A program made the position numbers and the translations under genes. A stretch of 64,000 bases of DNA from an uncultured beta proteobacterium (GTDB taxonomy: Bacteria; Pseudomonadota; Gammaproteobacteria; Burkholderiales; Burkholderiaceae_C). Shown in pieces: positions 62,008 through 64,000 of the stretch (positions within the stretch are counted from its first letter, which is position 1; the number at the start of each line of letters is the position of its first letter). The DNA lies in contig CAJAES010000080.1 in NCBI GenBank assembly GCA_903938815.1, forward strand, positions 1-64,000, in the 5' to 3' direction. The notes beneath the pieces are model-generated. The model was not told the origin of the DNA, did no database searches, and saw nothing but the letters and a program-made list of their open reading frames with translations.

Positions 62008-62883
62008 TCAACCGAGGCGCAAGGCCATCACCCCGGCGACGATGACGGCCGTGCCGATGGCGCGCTGCAGGCCGAACTTCTCCTTCAGCAGCAGCGTGCC
62101 GAGGATCGCGGCGAACAGCACCGAGGTCTCGCGCAGGGCCGCAACGCTGGCGACGGGCGCGCGCGTCATGGCCCACAGCGCGATGGCGTAGGAACCGATG
62201 GAAGCGCTGCCGCCCAGCGCCGCCAGCGGCCAGCGCTGCCGGGCGTAGGCCAGGATGTGCGCCCTGCCCTGCGGGCCCCGGCGCAGCCACACCAGCAGCG
62301 GGTAGGCGATGCCGTCCAGCACGAAGAGCAGCATCACGTAGCGCAGGGCGCTGCCGCCAGCCGCCACCTCGGCGCGCACGCCGATGCCGTCGACCACGGT
62401 GTACACGGCAATGATGCCGGCGTTGGCGAAGGCGAACATCAGCGCCTTGCGGTGGTGCAGCGCCTGCCCCGGGTGGGCCAGCCCCACCAGGGCCACGCCG
62501 CAGGTGATGCCGATGACGCCCGCCCAGGCCGCGGCGCTCGGCGATTCGCCGATGAAGCTGCCGCTGCCCAGCGCCACCAGCAGCGGCGCGAAGCCGCGCA
62601 TGATGGGGTACGTGAGGCCAAGCTCGCCGTGCTGATAGGCCCCGACCAGCGCGATGTAGTAGCCGATGTGGATGAAGAGCGAGGCCGCGATGAACGGCAG
62701 GCCGGCCGGGCCCGGCAGACCGACGATGGCCAGCAGCGGCAGCGCCACGACGGCGCCGAGCACGTGCACGAGCGCGGTGTCCAGCGCCTTGTCGCCGCTG
62801 CTCTTGACCAGCGCGTTCCAGCCGGCGTGCAGCAGCGCGCCCACCAGCACCGCCGCCACCACGGGCCAGGTGAGTTCTAGCAA
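62008..62883 (-). CDS. DMT/EamA-family membrane transporter
   Basis: 291 residues if the TTG at 62883 (overlapping the HD gene's TAG) is the start, giving LLELTWPVVAAVLVGALLHA; no ATG is available near it, and a GTG lies seven codons on. About ten hydrophobic segments in two EamA halves, with GYYIALVGAYQHGELGLTYP and GSYAIALWAMTRAPVASVAA at equivalent places and LGTLLLKEKFGLQRAIGTAV at the end. It probably exports or imports a small metabolite. Placement between the HD oxygenase and the demethylating flavoenzyme suggests a link with that substrate. Confidence 0.85.
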   Translation of the reverse strand: MLELTWPVVAAVLVGALLHAGWNALVKSSGDKALDTALVHVLGAVVALPLLAIVGLPGPAGLPFIAASLFIHIGYYIALVGAYQHGELGLTYPIMRGFAPLLVALGSGSFIGESPSAAAWAGVIGITCGVALVGLAHPGQALHHRKALMFAFANAGIIAVYTVVDGIGVRAEVAAGGSALRYVMLLFVLDGIAYPLLVWLRRGPQGRAHILAYARQRWPLAALGGSASIGSYAIALWAMTRAPVASVAALRETSVLFAAILGTLLLKEKFGLQRAIGTAVIVAGVMALRLG

Positions 62884-63422
62884 AGCGCGCAGCGCCGCGC
62901 GCGCTCGATGAAGTGCGCCAGCGGCGGGGTGCTCATCGAAGGCGACTTCGCGATGTCGTCCCACACGCGCACGCGCACGGCGTCCGCGGCGCCGGGCTTC
63001 GCGATGAAGGCCTCGGCCTGCGCGGCGTCGAACACACCGCCCTGCAGCGCCAGGCTGCGCACCGAATCGGCCGACAGCGCTTCCAGGTAGCCCGGGCGCG
63101 TGGCGCACAGGTAGCGCTTGGCGTCCACGTGGTTCTGCACCGCACCCAGCACGCGGGCCGGGAACAGCGGCCGCAGGAAGGGCACGGCGATGTACTGGTG
63201 CAGGTCATCCACACCGCGCAGGGTGGGCGTCTCGCCCAGGTCCTGCACCAGGTGGCCGAGGTCGTGCAGCAGCGCGGCGGTGACGAGTTCGTCGTCGGCG
63301 CCCTCGCCTTCGGCCAGCGTCGCGGCCTGCAGCGCGTGCTGAAGCTGCGTCACCGGCTCACCGCTGTATTGCGCCTGGCCCTGGTTCAGGAGGAGGGTTT
63401 CGATGTCGTCGAGGCTGAGCAT
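62877..63422 (-). CDS. HD-domain mixed-valent di-iron oxygenase of the PhnZ/TmpB (phosphonate) type
   Basis: 181 residues. Spacing of residues matches PhnZ from memory: Tyr19 and Glu22 (YSGEPVTQLQHAL; PhnZ Tyr24, Glu27), His29, the HD pair His53-Asp54 in AALLHDLGHL, His75, His98 with Lys102 in NHVDAKRYL, and the final Asp in RVWDDIAK. LALQGGVFDAAQAEAF parallels the PhnZ LEWQGGPM segment. PhnZ cleaves (R)-1-hydroxy-2-aminoethylphosphonate to glycine and phosphate; TmpB does the same with the trimethylated compound, giving glycine betaine. The 2-oxoglutarate-dependent partner (PhnY/TmpA) is not seen and may lie beyond the edge. Confidence 0.85.
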   Translation of the reverse strand: MLSLDDIETLLLNQGQAQYSGEPVTQLQHALQAATLAEGEGADDELVTAALLHDLGHLVQDLGETPTLRGVDDLHQYIAVPFLRPLFPARVLGAVQNHVDAKRYLCATRPGYLEALSADSVRSLALQGGVFDAAQAEAFIAKPGAADAVRVRVWDDIAKSPSMSTPPLAHFIERARRCALC

Positions 63423-63430
63423 GGTGGTTT

Positions 63431-64000
63431 TCAGGGTGCGCGGTCGTCCAGGTCCGCCAGCTGCGACGGGCGCAGACGGGTGGCCGACAGCGCGCCCTTG
63501 CTTTCGAGGATGGGGTAGGCGATGGAACAGATGTGCGAGTTGATCCGTTTGAGCTCGGACAACAGGTCGAGGTGCAGCGAGCTGGTCTCGATGCTCTGCG
63601 CGGTGTTGTCCTGCAGCCGCGCGATGTGGTTGGCCGCGTACTCGTGCTCGAGGTCGCGGAAACGCGCCTTCTCCTCGAGCAGCTTCTGCGCATCGCGCAC
63701 ATGGCCGTCGAGGAAGACGCTCATGCCCAGCCGAAGGTTGGACAGCAGCCGCTCGTGCAGGTGGCAGACCTCGGCCATGCCGGCATCGCTGAAGCTGCGC
63801 GACTTGCGGATCTTCTTGTCCTCGATGTCGAGCAGCACGCGTTCGGTGCAGTCGCCGATCTGCTCCATGTTGATCGTGAAGCTGACGATGTCCGTCCAGC
63901 GCCGCCCCTCGCGCTCGCTGAGCGCCTCGCGCGAGATCTGGGTCAGGTAGAACTTGATCGCGCTGTAGAGGTCGTCGACGGTGTCGTCCATCTGGCGCAG
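63431..64000 (-). CDS. Na/Pi cotransporter family protein, C-terminal PhoU-like domain (partial)
   Basis: The frame stays open through the right edge (it reads Leu-Arg-Gln before the Met at 63991), so the gene starts outside and only about 189 residues are visible. They form a helical PhoU-like domain: DTVDDLYSAIKFYLTQISRE, SFTINMEQIGDCTERVLLDI, VCHLHERLLSNLRLGMSVFL, ETSSLHLDLLSELKRINSHI. This tail is typical of NptA/YjbB-type sodium-phosphate transporters. It ends 8 bases before the PhnZ-like gene, linking phosphate movement with phosphonate cleavage in one operon. Confidence 0.85.
   Translation of the reverse strand: MRQMDDTVDDLYSAIKFYLTQISREALSEREGRRWTDIVSFTINMEQIGDCTERVLLDIEDKKIRKSRSFSDAGMAEVCHLHERLLSNLRLGMSVFLDGHVRDAQKLLEEKARFRDLEHEYAANHIARLQDNTAQSIETSSLHLDLLSELKRINSHICSIAYPILESKGALSATRLRPSQLADLDDRAP

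Overview
The window is high-G+C proteobacterial DNA, most likely from a betaproteobacterium of the order Burkholderiales (Comamonadaceae or the Rubrivivax/Leptothrix group). This is inferred from three tripartite-tricarboxylate 'Bug' binding proteins without membrane partners, a Liv-type ABC transporter beside aromatic catabolic genes, VanB/phthalate-type Rieske systems and dense ATGA-coupled operons. I saw no rRNA, tRNA, CRISPR array, prophage or transposase. Apart from one toxin-antitoxin pair and a short patch of gene remnants, the window is metabolic and regulatory.

Layout. Bases 1-3400: a PAS hybrid histidine kinase (cut by the left edge) overlapping a receiver-EAL protein. 3477-11815 (minus strand): a sugar-acid/acyl-CoA cluster with an amidohydrolase, a DUF1116 (AllG/YlbE-like) protein, a mannonate-dehydratase-like TIM barrel, a Bug protein, a talarate/galactarate-dehydratase-type enolase, an acyl-CoA synthetase and an HCCA-isomerase-like protein. 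12102-13683: a higBA module with a very compact promoter, decayed AraC and glyoxalase remnants, and an NTF2-like protein. 13747-24275 (minus): a flotillin, a coniferyl-alcohol-dehydrogenase-like SDR, two aromatic-type aldehyde dehydrogenases and a five-gene Liv ABC importer; a divergent AraC regulator follows. 25343-34731 (minus): 3-hydroxyacyl-CoA dehydrogenase, enoyl-CoA hydratase and a VanB/PDR reductase, then a 520-base gap holding two inverted copies of a palindromic repeat, then two Rieske oxygenases, a Bug protein, a LigJ-like amidohydrolase, RidA and a GntR regulator.

34990-51028 (plus) is a tightly packed run of 15 genes divergent from gntR: ADP-forming acyl-CoA ligase, two acyl-CoA dehydrogenases, a Bug protein, a thiolase-like protein with a DUF35 partner, a CaiB-type CoA-transferase, a LigB-type extradiol dioxygenase, three consecutive RraA/HMG-aldolase-fold proteins, a crotonase, a GMC oxidoreductase, an aldehyde dehydrogenase and an SDR. 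Read with the Rieske/LigJ genes across the divergent promoter, it looks like a complete route for a side-chain-bearing aromatic acid: CoA activation, side-chain desaturation and hydration, retro-aldol cleavage by the thiolase-like/DUF35 pair, aldehyde oxidation, ring hydroxylation, extradiol cleavage, and LigJ/RraA steps to central metabolites. The substrate cannot be read from the sequence.

51066-57241 holds an AcoR-like sigma-54 activator divergent from a PQQ-dependent sugar-dehydrogenase-like protein, a cytochrome c and a TonB receptor of the YncD/PqqU type (PQQ importer). A near-consensus -24/-12 promoter and an upstream dyad lie between them. 57256-64000 (minus): a hydroxyisobutyrate-dehydrogenase-like protein, a D-threonine-aldolase-like PLP enzyme, a dimethylglycine/sarcosine-dehydrogenase-like flavoprotein, a DMT transporter, a PhnZ/TmpB-type HD oxygenase and the end of a Na/Pi cotransporter. 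The last four suggest use of an aminophosphonate or methylated-amine phosphonate.
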